From assembly GCA_002394385.1 (NCBI GenBank), contig DGTS01000024.1:149913-155972 (forward strand): a DNA stretch of 6,060 bases, in the 5' to 3' direction. Of this stretch, positions 5,270-6,060 are shown piece after piece; position 1 is the stretch's first letter; the number at the start of each line of letters is the position of its first letter. This stretch comes from Prevotella sp. UBA4330 (GTDB taxonomy: Bacteria > Bacteroidota > Bacteroidia > Bacteroidales > Bacteroidaceae). Made by a program: the position numbers and the translations under genes. The notes under the pieces were generated by a model that worked only from the letters and a program-made list of their open reading frames with translations, had not been told where the DNA came from and did no database searches.

Positions 5270-5653
5270 ATGGAATTACCCGACTTTATGTCATACTCCG
5301 ACAAGTTCTCCAGCGGAGACTTCGTCGATAAGATACAGCGCATAGCAAAAAGAGCAGGAAGCAAACTCGTCTATGGCTCCCTACTACTCTACTACACCAT
5401 GCAGAGCGACAAGGTGTCGCGCAAGGACAAGGCAATAATCATCGGCGCACTGGGCTACCTCATCAGTCCGCTCGACGTGATGCCCGATGCCATACCCATC
5501 GTGGGACTGAGCGATGACCTGGCCGTGCTCATCTACGTGCTCAAGATGGTGTGGACCGACATTGACCCCGAAGTGAAGGAGCGTGCCAAGGCAAAGCTGA
5601 ACGAATGGTTCGACGAGGACGAGATTGGCGAAATCAACAATCTTTTCGACTAA
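5270..5653 (+). CDS. DUF1232 (YkvA-type) protein, 127 aa
   Basis: A small protein of the DUF1232 family (YkvA in Bacillus), whose function is unknown. The family core is clear at about 52-90: KDKAIIIGALGYLISPLD, then VMPDAIPIVGLSDDLAVL, including the hallmark YLISPxDxxPD and GLSDDLAVL motifs. The hydrophobic stretches around 35-43 and 55-70 and the part near 81-92 suggest membrane association but are not strong transmembrane helices. The tail is charged and acidic (DEDEIGEINNLFD). It starts about 30 bases past the end of rnpB, with no separate promoter that I can see, and ends 33 bases before serB. It may be transcribed by readthrough from rnpB together with serB. The start at 5270 is the only ATG upstream of the conserved core in a sensible position. 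Confidence 0.9.
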   Translation: MELPDFMSYSDKFSSGDFVDKIQRIAKRAGSKLVYGSLLLYYTMQSDKVSRKDKAIIIGALGYLISPLDVMPDAIPIVGLSDDLAVLIYVLKMVWTDIDPEVKERAKAKLNEWFDEDEIGEINNLFD

Positions 5654-5686
5654 CCTCACTGGAAACCTAAAAAGAAATACGACACA

Positions 5687-6060
5687 ATGGAAAAAGTTTT
5701 GGAGCCGACCGCGAGCACACAACGCGAAGAACAAATACTGGTGCGCATCACTGGGCAGGACCGTCCGGGACTCACTGCCTCCGTCATGGCCATTCTGGCC
5801 AAGTATGATGCTCAGATTCTGGACATAGGACAGGCCGACATTCACTCCACCCTCTCATTAGGCATTCTCATCCGAATGGACGAGATGCACTCAGGACAGG
5901 TGATGAAGGAACTGCTGTTCAAGGCCACTGAGCTGAATGTGAACATCGGCTTCTCGCCCATCTCCGATGACGAGTATGAGGACTGGGTGGGCCATCAGGG
6001 AAAGAACCGCTACATCCTGATGGTCATGGGCCGACAGCTGGAGGCCAAGCAGATAGAGGC
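5687..6060 (+). CDS. serB: Phosphoserine phosphatase, 5' part (cut by the window end)
   Basis: The N-terminal ~124 residues of SerB, the last enzyme of serine biosynthesis (phosphoserine to serine plus phosphate). An ACT domain is visible at about 16-90: ILVRITGQDRPGLTASVMAILAKY (17-40, with the DRPGLT turn), then LDIGQADIHSTLSLGILI (45-62) and LLFKATELNVNI (76-87). SPISDDEYEDWV (90-101) and GKNRYILMVMGRQLEAKQIE (105-124) continue into the part before the phosphatase domain, a layout typical of Bacteroidota SerB. The HAD catalytic motifs (DxDxT and later) lie outside the window, so activity cannot be judged. The frame is open to the window end. ATG at 5687 is preceded by an A-rich leader; no ribosome binding site is needed in this phylum. 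It follows the DUF1232 gene by 33 bases on the same strand. Confidence 0.9.
   Translation, partial: MEKVLEPTASTQREEQILVRITGQDRPGLTASVMAILAKYDAQILDIGQADIHSTLSLGILIRMDEMHSGQVMKELLFKATELNVNIGFSPISDDEYEDWVGHQGKNRYILMVMGRQLEAKQIE

Overview
The window looks like chromosomal DNA of a Bacteroidales bacterium, most likely of the Prevotella/Segatella type. The signs are four promoters of the Bacteroidota form (TTTG, 19-20 bp, TAnnTTTG), no Shine-Dalgarno-like sites before the starts, a VirE-domain primase/helicase beside an HU-HIG-type DNA-binding protein, a SerB with an N-terminal ACT domain, and a type A RNase P RNA. No species can be named from the sequence alone.

The left half (about 1-3546) is an accessory-looking replication-type module. 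A promoter at 121-151 drives a 790-residue protein (296-2668) with a primase-like N-terminal part, an AT-hook-like linker and a VirE-type P-loop ATPase. Its stop codon is followed by three perfect 9-bp direct repeats (TGTGAAAGA). The last two belong to a perfect 22-bp inverted repeat that brackets a very AT-rich core (2688-2805). Further copies of the motif lie on the transcription start of the next gene, a 148-residue HU-like protein (3048-3494), which ends at a strong terminator. Primase/ATPase, iteron-like repeats, AT-rich core and HU-like protein together suggest a small origin or an operator system; this is inference.

The middle (about 3547-4416) has no convincing gene. It holds an unassigned spacer, a long near-perfect inverted repeat (3722-3912) of the dispersed-palindrome kind, and an array of 32 in-phase 8-bp units (3946-4201) with no G on the + strand. 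A clean promoter (4247-4278) then drives an 82-residue peptide (4417-4665) with a Gly-rich middle and an acidic tail, of unknown function, closed by a strong terminator (4696-4740).

The right part is housekeeping: rnpB (about 4834-5240) with its own promoter, then on the same strand a DUF1232/YkvA-type protein (5270-5653) and the 5' part of serB, phosphoserine phosphatase, cut by the window edge. No separate promoter is evident between rnpB and the two genes after it, so they may depend on readthrough past rnpB.

The strongest candidates for something undescribed are the repeat-flanked AT-rich core between the VirE-type gene and the HU-like gene, the higher-order structure of the 8-bp array, and the small Gly/Asp/Glu-rich peptide.
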